A DNA stretch of 64,000 nt, from positions 372,001 to 436,000 of the forward strand of contig NZ_JAESWB010000168.1 in the NCBI RefSeq assembly GCF_016765675.1, read 5' to 3'. The notes under the pieces were generated by a model. That model saw only the letters and a list, made by a program, of their open reading frames with translations, ran no database searches and had not been told where the DNA came from. The translations under genes were made by a program, and so were the position numbers. The DNA comes from Neobacillus paridis. Lineage in GTDB: Bacteria; Bacillota; Bacilli; Bacillales; Cytobacillaceae. Below are positions 38,587 through 49,486 of this stretch, piece by piece (position 1 is the stretch's first letter; every line of letters begins with the position of its first letter).

Positions 38587-38625
38587 AAAAAACGCCTGCA
38601 ACTAAAATAATTGCCAGGCGTTTTT
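38587..38625 (-). terminator. lexA terminator (possibly bidirectional)
   Basis: AAAAACGCCTG pairs with CAGGCGTTTTT. It sits 5 bases past the lexA stop codon on the minus strand and has A- and T-runs on opposite sides. Confidence 0.8.
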
Positions 38626-38629
38626 CTGT

Positions 38630-39253
38630 TTAATGAATTTGCCGATAGACACCGATGACTTTTCCTAAAATGGAAACATTTTTTAAGATAATTGGATCCA
38701 TTGTAGAGTTCTCCGGCTGTAAGCGGATATAATCCTTCTCTTTAAAAAATCTCTTACATGTCGCTTCATCTTCCTCAGTCATCGCCACGACAATATCACC
38801 GTTATTAGCAGTCTGCTGCTGTTTGACGATTACATAATCGCCATCAAGTATGCCGGCTTCAATCATACTTTCGCCCATGATTTCCAACATAAATACTTGT
38901 TCTTCCGAAGGTGCAAGCCGTTCGGGAAGCGGGAAATATTCTTCAATATTTTCAATCGCCGTAATCGGCAGACCGGCGGTTACTTTCCCGACAACCGGTA
39001 CATTTACTACTTTGTTTTTCGGTATATGGGCATTTTCATCCACTTCTAAAATTTCGATCGCTCTAGGCTTCGTAGGGTCTCGTCTGATCAGTCCTTTGCT
39101 TTCTAAACGAGCCAAATGACCATGAACAGTCGAACTGGAGGCTAGTCCAACAGCTTCGCCAATTTCTCGAACGGAAGGGGGATAGCCCTTACTCTTAACC
39201 TCGTCTTTAATGAAATCAAGAATATCCCGTTGCCGCTTTGATATTTTTACCAT
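38630..39253 (-). CDS. lexA: SOS repressor LexA
   Basis: LexA represses the SOS regulon and cleaves itself when it meets RecA filaments. The 207 residues start [51 protein letters not shown], the winged helix. The cleavage site is Ala-Gly in KVTAGLP. The catalytic serine is in [14 protein letters not shown] and the lysine in [26 protein letters not shown] precedes the ATG at 39253. The gene is divergent from yneA, with three LexA boxes between. Confidence 0.97.
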   Translation of the reverse strand: MVKISKRQRDILDFIKDEVKSKGYPPSVREIGEAVGLASSSTVHGHLARLESKGLIRRDPTKPRAIEILEVDENAHIPKNKVVNVPVVGKVTAGLPITAIENIEEYFPLPERLAPSEEQVFMLEIMGESMIEAGILDGDYVIVKQQQTANNGDIVVAMTEEDEATCKRFFKEKDYIRLQPENSTMDPIILKNVSILGKVIGVYRQIH

Positions 39254-39314
39254 GATAAAATGCACCTCATCTTCATTTTGTTACCATAATTATACCATGA
39301 TCTGACCGTAAATA

Positions 39315-39394
39315 CAAACATAAGTTCGAAAATATATTGACATAAAACAAATGTTCGTTTTATAATAAAACTAAATTAAGCGAACGTATATTCT
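39315..39394. promoter_or_regulatory. Three LexA boxes between lexA and yneA
   Basis: CAAACATAAGTTCG (39315-39328, one mismatch to CGAAC-N4-GTTCG), AAAACAAATGTTCG (39344-39357, two mismatches) and CGAACGTATATTCT (39381-39394, two mismatches). The middle box lies between the yneA -35 and -10 elements. The lexA-yneA interval of B. subtilis also has several such boxes. Confidence 0.82.
39337..39366 (+). promoter_or_regulatory. Sigma-A promoter of the yneA operon
   Basis: TTGACA (39337-39342) and TATAAT (39361-39366) with an 18-base spacer, overlapped by the middle LexA box. Confidence 0.85.
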
Positions 39395-39411
39395 TTGAAG
39401 AGGTGTTTTCA

Positions 39412-40396
<985 letters not shown>

Positions 40397-40470
40397 TCCT
40401 TTCCCTTGTCAGAACGGAGTTTTTTTAGTACATTAATTCTTGCAATCAGTTTTTGAAAGGATGTGCTTCA

Positions 40471-40701
40471 ATGCTATCCAAAGTGAAAATCGCAAGAATT
40501 AATGAACTTGCCAGGAAAGCAAAAACAACCGGATTAACAGAATCAGAAGCAAAAGAACAATCAAAGTTAAGAAGTGAATATTTGGCAGCATTTCGGGCCA
40601 ATATGCTTGACACGTTAACCAATGCGACATTTATCGATCCACTGGGGAACGATGTAACACCGGCCAAACTTAAAGCAAGAAAACAAAATAAACTTCATTA
40701 A
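40471..40701 (+). CDS. ynzC: YnzC, UPF0291 family protein
   Basis: YnzC is a small helical-hairpin protein (76 residues: [42 protein letters not shown]...). In B. subtilis it is encoded in the yneA SOS operon. The C-terminal [16 protein letters not shown] is typical. The function is not established. ATG 40471 follows GAAAGGATG; an upstream in-frame ATG (40453) overlaps this site. A strong terminator ends the operon. Confidence 0.93.
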   Translation: MLSKVKIARINELARKAKTTGLTESEAKEQSKLRSEYLAAFRANMLDTLTNATFIDPLGNDVTPAKLKARKQNKLH

Positions 40702-40708
40702 GTTAACC

Positions 40709-40738
40709 AGGAATACAATCATGCTGTATTCCTTTTTC
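40709..40738 (+). terminator. yneA-yneB-ynzC terminator
   Basis: AGGAATACA pairs with TGTATTCCT and is followed by TTTTTCTAC. Confidence 0.85.
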
Positions 40739-40798
40739 TACATATATAAGAATTTCTGTGTCAAAATAATAACAAACTACCTGAATTGGTGTAATTTG

Positions 40799-40827
40799 TT
40801 GAATTAAATTTTATGTCACTATATTAT
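40799..40827 (+). promoter_or_regulatory. Sigma-A promoter of tkt
   Basis: TTGAAT (40799-40804), 17 bases, TATTAT (40822-40827), 44 bases before the tkt start. Confidence 0.65.
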
Positions 40828-40870
40828 TAATGATGTATTCATAATCCTAGGGATAGAAAGGATGTAAATA

Positions 40871-42871
40871 ATGTTTAATACTATTGATGATTTATCCATT
40901 ACGACCATCCGGACGCTTGCGATTGATGCAATCGAGAAAGCGAATTCCGGACATCCGGGAATGCCGATGGGGGCAGCCCCAATGGCGTATGCTTTGTGGA
41001 CAAGATTTATGAACCACAATCCTAAAAATCCGCATTGGTTTAACCGCGACCGTTTTATTTTATCGGCAGGACATGGTTCTGCGTTGTTGTACAGCCTGCT
41101 GCATTTATCGGGATATAATTTGACAATGGATGATTTAAAACAATTTCGCCAATGGGGCAGCAAGACACCTGGTCATCCGGAGTACGGTCATACTGAAGGA
41201 GTAGAAGCTACAACAGGTCCTCTGGGACAAGGAATTGCCATGGCGGTTGGTATGGCAATGGCTGAAAGACATCTTGCCAGTGTCTATAATAAGGATCAAT
41301 ATGAACTGGTCAACCATTTTACATATAGCATTTGCGGTGACGGTGACTTGATGGAAGGCGTTTCTGCTGAAGCCGCTTCACTTGCCGGCCATTTAAAATT
41401 AGGCCGCTTAGTAGTTCTTTATGATTCAAATGATATTTCACTTGATGGGGATCTAGATAAGTCCTTTACCGAGAGTGTTAAAGGCCGTTTTGAATCATAT
41501 GGATGGCAATATCTTCGTGTTGAAGATGGGAATAATCTTGAGGAAATTGCCGCTGCTCTTGAAGAGGCAAGAAATGATTTGGAACATCCGACCATGATTG
41601 AGGTAAGAACGATTATTGGCTATGGTTCACCAAACCGTGCCGGCACATCCGGTGTTCATGGTGCTCCGCTTGGTGCCGATGAATTAAAGCTGACAAAAGA
41701 GGCCTATAAATGGACGTTTGAGGAAGATTTCTATGTTCCAGAGGGTGTCTATGAAAACTTCAATAAACTAATTGGTGAAAATGGTGCGAAAAAGGAAAAA
41801 GAATGGAACGAACTTTTCGCCCAGTACAAAAACCAATATCCAGAACTCGCCGGCCAGCTGGAAGCGGCAATCAAACATGAATTGCCTGAAGGCTGGGATA
41901 AAGATATTCCGGTTTATAGCGAAGGAAAGAGCCTGGCAAGCCGTGCTTCTTCTGGTGAAGTCATTAACGGCATCGCTAAAAACCTGCCAATCCTAATTGG
42001 AGGCTCAGCAGATCTTGCCGGTTCCAACAAAACAACAATAAAAGGAACGGGTGATTTTAAACCTGGCGAATATGAAGGCCGCAATATCTGGTTTGGTGTT
42101 CGTGAGTTTGCCATGGGAGCAGCGATGAATGGGATTGCCCTGCACGGTGGAGTGAAGGTATTTGGCGGAACTTTCTTTGTCTTCTCCGATTATCTTCGTC
42201 CGGCCATTCGCCTGGCAGCATTAATGGGTTTACCTGTCACTTATGTGTTCACTCATGATAGTATTGCTGTGGGGGAAGACGGACCGACACATGAACCGAT
42301 TGAGCAGTTGGCAGCATTAAGAGCAATGCCTAATCTTTCAGTAATTCGTCCGGCAGATGGGAATGAAACAGCAGCAGCATGGAAATTGGCAGTGGAGTCT
42401 ACTAACAAACCAACGGCACTTGTATTAACCCGCCAAAATCTGCCTACTTTAAAAGGAACGGATCAAAATGCTTATGAAGGTGTTTCTAAAGGTGCATATG
42501 TGGTTTCCCCTGCAAATAAGGAAACTCCGGATGCCTTATTATTAGCGACCGGTTCCGAAGTAAGTTTGGCAGTCGAAGCGCAAAAGGTCCTTGCAAGTGA
42601 AGGTGTCCATGTTTCCGTCGTTAGCATGCCTTCATGGGATCGCTTTGAAGAGCAATCGCAAGAGTATAAAGAATCTGTTTTGCCAAAGAGTGTGAAAAAA
42701 CGCCTTGGCATTGAAATGGGTGCTTCATTCGGCTGGCATAAATATGTCGGCGATGAAGGAGCTGTCTTAGCGATTGATAAATTTGGCGCCTCTGCTCCTG
42801 GTGAAAAGGTGATGGAGGAATATGGATTTAATGTAAACAATGTGGTTTCGCTCGTAAAGAGCCTATTATAA
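40871..42871 (+). CDS. tkt: Transketolase
   Basis: Transketolase is the TPP enzyme of the non-oxidative pentose phosphate pathway that moves two-carbon units between sugar phosphates. The 666 residues are of normal length. Motifs include [35 protein letters not shown], the TPP-binding [20 protein letters not shown] with [10 protein letters not shown], and the pyrimidine domain [19 protein letters not shown] and [28 protein letters not shown] precedes ATG 40871. It stands alone between the ynzC terminator and its own. Confidence 0.97.
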   Translation: MFNTIDDLSITTIRTLAIDAIEKANSGHPGMPMGAAPMAYALWTRFMNHNPKNPHWFNRDRFILSAGHGSALLYSLLHLSGYNLTMDDLKQFRQWGSKTPGHPEYGHTEGVEATTGPLGQGIAMAVGMAMAERHLASVYNKDQYELVNHFTYSICGDGDLMEGVSAEAASLAGHLKLGRLVVLYDSNDISLDGDLDKSFTESVKGRFESYGWQYLRVEDGNNLEEIAAALEEARNDLEHPTMIEVRTIIGYGSPNRAGTSGVHGAPLGADELKLTKEAYKWTFEEDFYVPEGVYENFNKLIGENGAKKEKEWNELFAQYKNQYPELAGQLEAAIKHELPEGWDKDIPVYSEGKSLASRASSGEVINGIAKNLPILIGGSADLAGSNKTTIKGTGDFKPGEYEGRNIWFGVREFAMGAAMNGIALHGGVKVFGGTFFVFSDYLRPAIRLAALMGLPVTYVFTHDSIAVGEDGPTHEPIEQLAALRAMPNLSVIRPADGNETAAAWKLAVESTNKPTALVLTRQNLPTLKGTDQNAYEGVSKGAYVVSPANKETPDALLLATGSEVSLAVEAQKVLASEGVHVSVVSMPSWDRFEEQSQEYKESVLPKSVKKRLGIEMGASFGWHKYVGDEGAVLAIDKFGASAPGEKVMEEYGFNVNNVVSLVKSLL

Positions 42872-42888
42872 TGAACAGTTTTGAAGCG

Positions 42889-42921
42889 ATGAGAATGGAT
42901 TAATTCCATTCTCATTTTTTT
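42889..42921 (+). terminator. tkt terminator
   Basis: ATGAGAATGGA pairs with TCCATTCTCAT and is followed by seven Ts. Confidence 0.88.
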
Positions 42922-43083
42922 GGGAAAATTAAAGGATTCTTTGTAAAGACAGCGAATTAATAAAAATAGGGATTTCATCCTGGTTTCGACAAAATTAGTG
43001 TCGTTTTTTGCCGCCGTAAGACAAATGTTTTGTTGCTTGTTTTCTATAATGGAAAAAAGGTTGTCTGCGAAGGAGAGGTCCGT

Positions 43084-43533
43084 GTGAGAAAATATCAACT
43101 ATACTTAATTGAAGAGGAATTTGCCACTCATTACTTCGGAAGAGAACGGTTATTTTTTCGGCTTTTTCAAGAATATCAAAACGCAAACGGCGAGCTGAAA
43201 TTCATTATACATAAACAAATCGACTTTATAACAAAGAAATTAGAAGTTTTGAAAATTCATCAACTGATTCAAAAACAATTGGGCCGGATGAGGGGCTATA
43301 AAGCAGAACGTGGTGCATATACCATTGAGATAAGTGGAAAAATAAGCAGGGCCAAGCTAGAAGTTTATCAAGACTTGATTACTGTGGAAGCTCAAGGTAG
43401 TTATGAAGCTGAGACTGCCTTCTTTGAGGTTCTGCGGAAATGTGAAGCTTCCTTTTTAGCCATCGATCTCGAACATGAGCGCTTTGGCTGGTTAAAGCCA
43501 ATAAAAGAAAGAAAATTTGTTTCAATGCAATGA
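43084..43533 (+). CDS. sirA: Sporulation inhibitor of replication SirA
   Basis: SirA binds domain I of DnaA and blocks new rounds of replication once sporulation begins. From GTG 43084 the protein has 149 residues ([30 protein letters not shown] ... [41 protein letters not shown]), a good full-length match to YneE/SirA. AAGGAGAGG lies 5-10 bases before the GTG; an ATG 54 bases upstream has no site. Expression under Spo0A is expected; no 0A box was confirmed by eye. Confidence 0.9.
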   Translation: MRKYQLYLIEEEFATHYFGRERLFFRLFQEYQNANGELKFIIHKQIDFITKKLEVLKIHQLIQKQLGRMRGYKAERGAYTIEISGKISRAKLEVYQDLITVEAQGSYEAETAFFEVLRKCEASFLAIDLEHERFGWLKPIKERKFVSMQ

Positions 43534-43600
43534 AATATTGTCTAATTGTTTTTTTTCTAGTACACTGTTGTATGGTAGACAACATGAAGGAGGAAGTTTA

Positions 43601-43813
43601 ATGGGTATGTATATTCTAGTTGGTATACTGGCATTACTTGCTGGTGTAGCACTAGGATTTTTCATCGCTCGCAAATATATGATGAGCTATTTGAAGAAAA
43701 ATCCACCAATTAATGAACAAATGTTAAAGACGATGATGATGCAAATGGGTATGAAACCATCGGAAAAGAAGATCCGACAAATGATGAACGCCATGAACAA
43801 GCAAATGAAATGA
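43601..43813 (+). CDS. yneF: YneF, UPF0154 membrane protein
   Basis: The 70-residue protein has one N-terminal membrane helix ([20 protein letters not shown]) followed by a conserved cytoplasmic tail ([35 protein letters not shown]). It is one of the most conserved small Bacillus proteins, with unknown function. GAAGGAGGAAG precedes ATG 43601. A terminator follows within 15 bases. Confidence 0.95.
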   Translation: MGMYILVGILALLAGVALGFFIARKYMMSYLKKNPPINEQMLKTMMMQMGMKPSEKKIRQMMNAMNKQMK

Positions 43814-43824
43814 GGAAACTGGAC

Positions 43825-43851
43825 AAGCACTCACAATTGGGTGCTTTTTTT
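43825..43851 (+). terminator. yneF terminator
   Basis: AAGCAC/GTGCTT hairpin followed by a T-tract. Confidence 0.75.
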
Positions 43852-43987
43852 CATTTTTAAACCACATGTCTTAATCTTTATTATTTTGCTAATGTTTGAT
43901 AAAATTAAACTTCGATAGACTAAATATCTGATAATGGTGTTAATTTACATAGAACAAAGATTTCAACTGTGTGGGGGGCGTGTTGTG

Positions 43988-45739
43988 ATGAGAGTGTTTT
44001 TTCAACTAGGCTGGTTTTTTAAACAAGAAAAAAAGTCGTATTTATTAGGAGTTTTCCTATTATTGCTGGTAGCTCTGCTGCAACTGGTGCCTCCAAAAAT
44101 TATTGGAATTGTCGCTGATCATATTAATGAAGGAACCATGACGATGAAGCTGCTTGCGGAGTGGGTATTCGTGCTCATAGCTGTCGGCCTTGTGATGTAT
44201 GTCTTAAGGTATTATTGGAGAATAATGATTTTTGGTTCGTCTGTGAAGCTAAGCAAAATTTTGAGAAATAGATTATACCATCATTTTACAAATATGTCCC
44301 CAGCGTTTTACCAAAAAAGCCGGATTGGCGACTTAATGGCTCATGCAACTAACGACTTGGCGGCGATTCAACAGACTGCGGGATCGGGTGTTCTAACACT
44401 GGTTGACTCGCTTTCGACCGGAGGTTTTGTCATCATTGCCATGGCCTTTACGATAAGCTGGAAACTTACCCTTATTTGTTTAATTCCGATGCCGTTTATG
44501 GCGATGTTAACCAGTTGGTTTGGAACGATGCTGCATAGAAGTTTTTATAAGGCGCAGGAAGCCTTTTCTTCTTTAAACGATAAAACCCAGGAAAGTATAA
44601 TGGGAATAAAAGTTATCAAAACTTTTGGACAGGAACAAGAAGATATTGAAGATTTCCGCAAGCAATCGGAAGATGTCGTTCAAAAGAATTTGCTTGTTGC
44701 TAAAATTGATTCTCTTTATGATCCAACCATTTCCATCATTGTTGGGATTTCCTTTTTCTTGTCGATTGTCTTTGGAGCTAAGTATGTCCTTGCTGGTGAA
44801 CTAACAATTGGAGAACTCATTTCGTTTACGACCTATTTAGGGCTGTTAGTGTGGCCGATGCTGGCTTTTGGCTGGTTATTTAACATTGTTGAACGCGGCC
44901 GTGCTTCCTATGACCGTGTCTCAGCCTTGCTGAGGGAAAAAGTAGAAATCATCGATCAAGAAAATGCATTGGATCTTGTTCCACACGGTGATATTGAATA
45001 CAGGATTGGAGAATTTACCTATCCAGGTGAAACGGCCCCAGTTTTAAAGGACATCCATTTTACACTTAACCGCGGAGAAACATTAGGGATTGTCGGTAAA
45101 ACAGGTGCGGGAAAAACCACCTTATTGAAGCTGTTAATCCGTGAATTTGAAGGTTATCAAGGGGACATTTGGTTTGGTGGTGCAAGATTACAAGATTACA
45201 AGATCGATAAATTACGCCAAGCTATCGGCTATGTCCCACAGGATCATTTTTTATTCTCAGCTACCGTAGCGGAAAACATCGCCTTCACCAATCCGGATGC
45301 TGACAAGGCGGAAATAGAAGCGGCAGCAAAAATAGCTAATATTCATGAGGATATCCTTCAATTTACCGACGGTTATCAAACCGTCGTCGGGGAGCGCGGC
45401 GTATCATTATCGGGCGGACAAAAACAAAGAATTTCAATTGCCCGTGCCCTGTTAATGAATCCGGAAGTTTTAATTCTGGATGACTCCTTGTCAGCTGTTG
45501 ACGCAAAAACAGAGGAAGCGATTTTATCATCGTTGAAACAAAATCGTGAAGGAAAAACGACAATCATAACATCACATCGTCTAAGTGCTGTCCAACATGC
45601 GAATCAGATTATCGTTTTGGAAGAGGGCAAAATAATCGAAAGCGGTACTCACGAGGAATTAATGGAATTGGACGGCTGGTACAGGCATATGTACCTACAT
45701 CAACAGCTTGAAGAACTTGTCGAGCAGGGGGGACATTAA
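43988..45739 (+). CDS. ABC multidrug exporter, BmrC/YheI-like half transporter
   Basis: This 583-residue half transporter has six membrane helices followed by an ATPase domain: Walker A VGKTGAGKTT, a canonical signature LSGGQKQRISIARAL and Walker B VLILDDSLSAVDAKTEE. The catalytic glutamate after Walker B is replaced by Asp (LDDS), the mark of the degenerate-site partner in heterodimeric exporters such as BmrCD of B. subtilis. The start ATG 43988 follows GGGGGGCGTG. It overlaps nothing and is one base from the ATG of its partner, so they are cotranslated. The substrate is unknown; drugs are typical. Confidence 0.92.
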   Translation: MRVFFQLGWFFKQEKKSYLLGVFLLLLVALLQLVPPKIIGIVADHINEGTMTMKLLAEWVFVLIAVGLVMYVLRYYWRIMIFGSSVKLSKILRNRLYHHFTNMSPAFYQKSRIGDLMAHATNDLAAIQQTAGSGVLTLVDSLSTGGFVIIAMAFTISWKLTLICLIPMPFMAMLTSWFGTMLHRSFYKAQEAFSSLNDKTQESIMGIKVIKTFGQEQEDIEDFRKQSEDVVQKNLLVAKIDSLYDPTISIIVGISFFLSIVFGAKYVLAGELTIGELISFTTYLGLLVWPMLAFGWLFNIVERGRASYDRVSALLREKVEIIDQENALDLVPHGDIEYRIGEFTYPGETAPVLKDIHFTLNRGETLGIVGKTGAGKTTLLKLLIREFEGYQGDIWFGGARLQDYKIDKLRQAIGYVPQDHFLFSATVAENIAFTNPDADKAEIEAAAKIANIHEDILQFTDGYQTVVGERGVSLSGGQKQRISIARALLMNPEVLILDDSLSAVDAKTEEAILSSLKQNREGKTTIITSHRLSAVQHANQIIVLEEGKIIESGTHEELMELDGWYRHMYLHQQLEELVEQGGH

Positions 45740-45740
45740 T

Positions 45741-47534
45741 ATGGTAGAGAAAATAGAGCTCTCTGGACGTGAACAACGAAAGGTGTTAGTGCGCCTGCTT
45801 TCCTATACAAAGCCGCATAAACGGATTATCATTTGGGCATTCTTTTTGCTGCTGTTAACGACAATTGGCGATATTGTCCTGCCAATCTTGGTGGCGATTT
45901 TTATTGATGACTACCTCCAGCCCGGCAGACTAGAATTTAAGCCGTTGCTGCTTCTCGGATCAGCATATATGGGAATTCAAATTGTCAAAGCGATCCTACT
46001 GTTTTTTCAACTAGTTAAATTTCAGGAAATTGCCTTGTATATCATTCAACAGCTGAGAATTGATGTTTTTTCAAAGGTACAGGCGCTTGGTTTAAAATAT
46101 TTTGATAAAACGCCTGCCGGAAGCATTGTCTCACGGGTCACGAATGATACCGAAGCAATTAAAGATATGTTTGTCACCGTTATTTCTACTTTTATTCAAA
46201 GCGGTTTTCTGCTTTCCGGAATATTTATTGCGATGTTTATTTTGAATGTAAAATTAGCGATCTTTTGTACAATTCTTATTCCAATCCTGCTTTTGGTCAT
46301 GGTGGTTTACCGAAAATGGAGCTCTCAATTCTATCTCGATATGCGTGAAAGATTGAGTCAACTAAATGCCAAGCTAAGCGAGTCACTTCAAGGAATGTCG
46401 ATTATCCAAGTATTTCGTCAGGAAAAACGACTGCGCAAAGAATTTGGTGACATTAATGAGTTGCATTATAATGCTGGAATGAAGAATATCAAAATAGATG
46501 GCTTGCTGCTGCGGCCGGCGATTGACCTGATTTATATCTTTGCCTTGATAATCGTTTTAAGCTACTTTGGGATTACTTCGATGCACCAGTCGATTCAAAT
46601 TGGGGTTATTTATGCCTTTATTAATTACTTGGATCGCTTTTTTGAACCGGTTAATCAAATGATGATGCGGTTATCTTTATATCAGCAAGCAATTGTCGCC
46701 GGGCACCGGGTATTCAAATTATTGGATGAGGAGGAAATAGCCCCGGCTCAAAGTGATGACCCGCATGTTTCAATTACTGACGGGAAAATTGAGTTCAACA
46801 ACTTAAGCTTTTCCTATGATGGAAAGCGTGATGTGTTAAAAAATATTACTTTCACGGCTAATCCCGGGGAAACAGTCGCGCTTGTGGGTCATACCGGAAG
46901 CGGCAAAAGTTCCATCATTAATTTGTTGATGCGATTTTACGAGTTTGAACGGGGGGAGATTTTCATCGATGGGAAGTCGATTCGCGATTATTCAAAAAGT
47001 GAGTTAAGAAAGAAAATGGGATTAGTTTTGCAAGATCCGTTTTTGTTCTATGGGACAGTTAAAGATAATATTCGTCTCCATCAAAGTAATATGACGGATG
47101 AACAGGTAAAGGAGGCAGCGAGGTTTGTTCAGGCGCAGGAATTTATTGAACGCCTTGAGGATGGCTATGATCATAAGGTGGTCGAAAGGGGCGCCACTTT
47201 TTCCAGCGGCCAGCGGCAGTTAATTGCTTTTGCACGGACAATTGCCGCCAATCCGAAAATCCTAGTTCTCGATGAGGCAACTGCCAATATCGATACAGAA
47301 ACAGAAGAAGCGATTCAAACAGCGTTGGCGAAAATGCGTAAAGGAAGAACAACGATTGCCATCGCCCACCGTTTATCAACCATTCAAGATGCCGATTTAA
47401 TTCTTGTTCTTCACAAGGGAGAAATTGTTGAACGCGGTACCCATCAAGAGCTGCTGGCACAAAGAGGATTGTATCATAAAATGTTCTTGCTGCAGAATGG
47501 GGGCGTGGAACATCTCGAAGATGTTGCCAATTAA
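45741..47534 (+). CDS. ABC multidrug exporter, BmrD/YheH-like half transporter
   Basis: The second half of the heterodimer has 597 residues. Six membrane helices are followed by an ATPase domain with Walker A GHTGSGKSS, Walker B ILVLDEATANIDTETEE with the catalytic Glu, and the non-canonical signature FSSGQRQLIAFAR. Paired with the BmrC-like protein, its Walker sites and the partner's LSGGQ form the one active ATP site. GCAGGGGGGACAT precedes ATG 45741, one base after the first gene stops. A terminator follows. Confidence 0.92.
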   Translation: MVEKIELSGREQRKVLVRLLSYTKPHKRIIIWAFFLLLLTTIGDIVLPILVAIFIDDYLQPGRLEFKPLLLLGSAYMGIQIVKAILLFFQLVKFQEIALYIIQQLRIDVFSKVQALGLKYFDKTPAGSIVSRVTNDTEAIKDMFVTVISTFIQSGFLLSGIFIAMFILNVKLAIFCTILIPILLLVMVVYRKWSSQFYLDMRERLSQLNAKLSESLQGMSIIQVFRQEKRLRKEFGDINELHYNAGMKNIKIDGLLLRPAIDLIYIFALIIVLSYFGITSMHQSIQIGVIYAFINYLDRFFEPVNQMMMRLSLYQQAIVAGHRVFKLLDEEEIAPAQSDDPHVSITDGKIEFNNLSFSYDGKRDVLKNITFTANPGETVALVGHTGSGKSSIINLLMRFYEFERGEIFIDGKSIRDYSKSELRKKMGLVLQDPFLFYGTVKDNIRLHQSNMTDEQVKEAARFVQAQEFIERLEDGYDHKVVERGATFSSGQRQLIAFARTIAANPKILVLDEATANIDTETEEAIQTALAKMRKGRTTIAIAHRLSTIQDADLILVLHKGEIVERGTHQELLAQRGLYHKMFLLQNGGVEHLEDVAN

Positions 47535-47537
47535 AAA

Positions 47538-47567
47538 GGAAAGCCTGGAGCAAGTTCCAGGCTTTTC
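47538..47567 (+). terminator. ABC exporter operon terminator
   Basis: AAAGCCTGGA pairs with TTCCAGGCTTT (one G-T). It lies between the exporter and the converging Spo0E-like gene. Confidence 0.75.
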
Positions 47568-47573
47568 CGATAT

Positions 47574-47834
47574 TTACATGAGTTGTTTGGTTCTTGTCCA
47601 GCCACTAATAGGTTGAGAAGGGACCTTCTTTATATAATTTCGATTATATTCGTTGATTAATTGGTCCAGTTCTTGACTTCGGCGGATAGCGATGGTGGAG
47701 GTGAAGCCGTTCATATTAGCAGCCTGAACTAATTCAGCGCGTTTTTTTTCAATTAGAGCAATTAATTCATTTTTTAGCACAGCCGATGTCCTTTCTGGAA
47801 AATCATGATAAATGATATGAAAAGAAGTATTCAT
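47574..47834 (-). CDS. Spo0E-like aspartyl-phosphate phosphatase
   Basis: Spo0E-family proteins dephosphorylate Spo0A~P and delay sporulation. The 86-residue protein shows the family pattern: an N-terminal helix LKNELIALIEKKRAELVQAAN, a short turn with GF, then the SQELDQLINEYNR motif (SxxLDxLI), which contacts the Spo0A phosphoaspartate. A C-terminal tail follows. The start at 47834 has only a weak AAAGAGAA site on the minus strand. It is monocistronic. Which response regulator it acts on is inferred from the family. Confidence 0.85.
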   Translation of the reverse strand: MNTSFHIIYHDFPERTSAVLKNELIALIEKKRAELVQAANMNGFTSTIAIRRSQELDQLINEYNRNYIKKVPSQPISGWTRTKQLM

Positions 47835-48040
47835 TTCTCTTTTGTTACTATTTTACTAGTATAACCTAAGTTGTAAAATATTTCAAAGGAGGCGGATAAA
47901 AAATTCTTTAACCAAAGATTTAATTATTGAACGTTTTGTGAACAAATGAATGGAAATGTGTTTCTTTCATAATAATTATTATCTTTTAAGTAAATGTTTT
48001 GTTAGAATGAAAGGGTATCGACTATATTGGGAGTGTTAAT

Positions 48041-48748
48041 ATGTCTGATGTAAATATATTTTTAGCTTTCGGAGCCGGTTTTTTAAGCTTTATTTCTCCG
48101 TGCTGCTTGCCATTATATCCCGCATTTTTATCATATATTACCGGGATGTCGGTAGCGGAATTGCAAACTGAAAATGCTTTACTACAAAAACGCAGCCTAT
48201 TACATACCATTTTCTTTCTATTGGGTTTTTCGGTTATTTTTATCGCAATGGGATTTGCCACTTCATTTGTCGGTAACTTCTTCACCCAATACAAAGATTT
48301 AATTCGCCAGCTTGGCGGGATCTTTATAGTCTTTTTTGGATTGGTGATTGTAGGTATCTTAAAACCGGAATTTCTGATGAAGGACCGCCGCTTCGAATTT
48401 AAAAACCGTCCTTCGGGATATATTGGCTCGGCGTTAATCGGAATGGCCTTCTCAGCGGGCTGGACACCGTGTACCGGCCCCATACTAACGGCTGTTATTA
48501 TGCTTGCTGCGACGAATCCCGGCTCAGCGATGATCTATATGATCGCTTATATCCTCGGTTTCGCGATACCATTCCTAATTTTATCATTCTTTATCGGCCG
48601 GATGAAATGGATTCGGAAGCATAGCGGTAAAATCATGAAAGTCGGCGGCTACATTATGATTGTTATGGGAATTGTCTTATACTTTGACTGGATGACAAAG
48701 ATTATTAATATTTTTCAAAGTTTGTTTGGCGGTTTTACCGGGTTTTAA
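48041..48748 (+). CDS. ccdA: Cytochrome c biogenesis thiol transporter CcdA
   Basis: CcdA carries reducing equivalents across the membrane to keep apocytochrome c and spore proteins reduced. The 235 residues contain six membrane helices. The two working cysteines are in [13 protein letters not shown] and GWTPCTGPI, both typical of CcdA. TTGGGAGTG precedes ATG 48041. In B. subtilis it is followed by ccdB and ccdC; here a ccdC homologue follows after a terminator and the small ccdB-like response regulator is missing. Confidence 0.95.
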   Translation: MSDVNIFLAFGAGFLSFISPCCLPLYPAFLSYITGMSVAELQTENALLQKRSLLHTIFFLLGFSVIFIAMGFATSFVGNFFTQYKDLIRQLGGIFIVFFGLVIVGILKPEFLMKDRRFEFKNRPSGYIGSALIGMAFSAGWTPCTGPILTAVIMLAATNPGSAMIYMIAYILGFAIPFLILSFFIGRMKWIRKHSGKIMKVGGYIMIVMGIVLYFDWMTKIINIFQSLFGGFTGF

Positions 48749-48778
48749 GTACTAGTAAGATAGTTTCACCCATTCATT

Positions 48779-48808
48779 ACCATTTAACGTAAAGTTAGAT
48801 GGTTTTTC
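48779..48808 (+). terminator. ccdA terminator
   Basis: ACCATTTAAC pairs with GTTAGATGGT and is followed by TTTTTCC. Confidence 0.75.
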
Positions 48809-48939
48809 CTTTTTATGTATCCGATTCCTTCGTTCATGAAAATTTGGGAACAGAAAATAAGTAAAAATCTTTCTCAATTTCATAGCTTTTAAAGTATAAT
48901 GAGTAACATAAATACGTTAATAAGGGAAGAATGTAAAGT

Positions 48940-49419
48940 ATGAATTATGTGGTTTTTTCCTCGATAGGTGCAGTTTTTATGGGCTTCTTCGTCCTGTTTG
49001 TTCGGATGAAAGCAGCGAAGAAACCGACAAGTGTGAAAAAAATAATTTTACCGCCCATTTTTATGTCGACTGGGGCGATCATGTACACAATGCCGCAATT
49101 TAGATTAACGCCAATGGAAATTCTCGAGGCTGTTGTGGTGGGAATGCTATTTTCCATCCTGCTGATCAAAACCTCTAAATTTGAAATCCGTGACAATGAT
49201 ATTTATTTAAAGCGGTCCAAGGCGTTTATCTTCATTCTCATTGGGTTATTAGTGATTCGTCTTGCCTTGAAGGGCATTTTAAGCAGTACCATTGATATTG
49301 GCCAGTTAAGCGGGATGTTCTTCCTGCTTGCCTACAGCATGATTGTCCCGTGGCGGGTGGCCATGTATCGTTCCTATATGAAGCTTTATAAAGAGCTTCA
49401 TGGAATCAAAATGGTATAA
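48940..49419 (+). CDS. ccdC: CcdC family membrane protein
   Basis: The 159-residue protein has four to five membrane helices (MNYVVFSSIGAVFMGFFVLFV, ILEAVVVGMLFSILLI, AFIFILIGLLVIRLAL, LSGMFFLLAYSMIVPW) and matches the CcdC/YneJ group. CcdC is cotranscribed with ccdA in B. subtilis but is dispensable for cytochrome c assembly there. A weak AGGGAAG site precedes ATG 48940. A strong terminator follows. Confidence 0.88.
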   Translation: MNYVVFSSIGAVFMGFFVLFVRMKAAKKPTSVKKIILPPIFMSTGAIMYTMPQFRLTPMEILEAVVVGMLFSILLIKTSKFEIRDNDIYLKRSKAFIFILIGLLVIRLALKGILSSTIDIGQLSGMFFLLAYSMIVPWRVAMYRSYMKLYKELHGIKMV

Positions 49420-49424
49420 TTTTA

Positions 49425-49456
49425 AAACACTGATCGGCAGCGGTCAGTGTTTTTAG
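49425..49456 (+). terminator. ccdC terminator
   Basis: AAAACACTGATCG pairs with CGGTCAGTGTTTT (one mismatch), with a T-run. Confidence 0.8.
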
Positions 49457-49486
49457 TATAAAAACAACCGTCCCAGGATGGAACGA

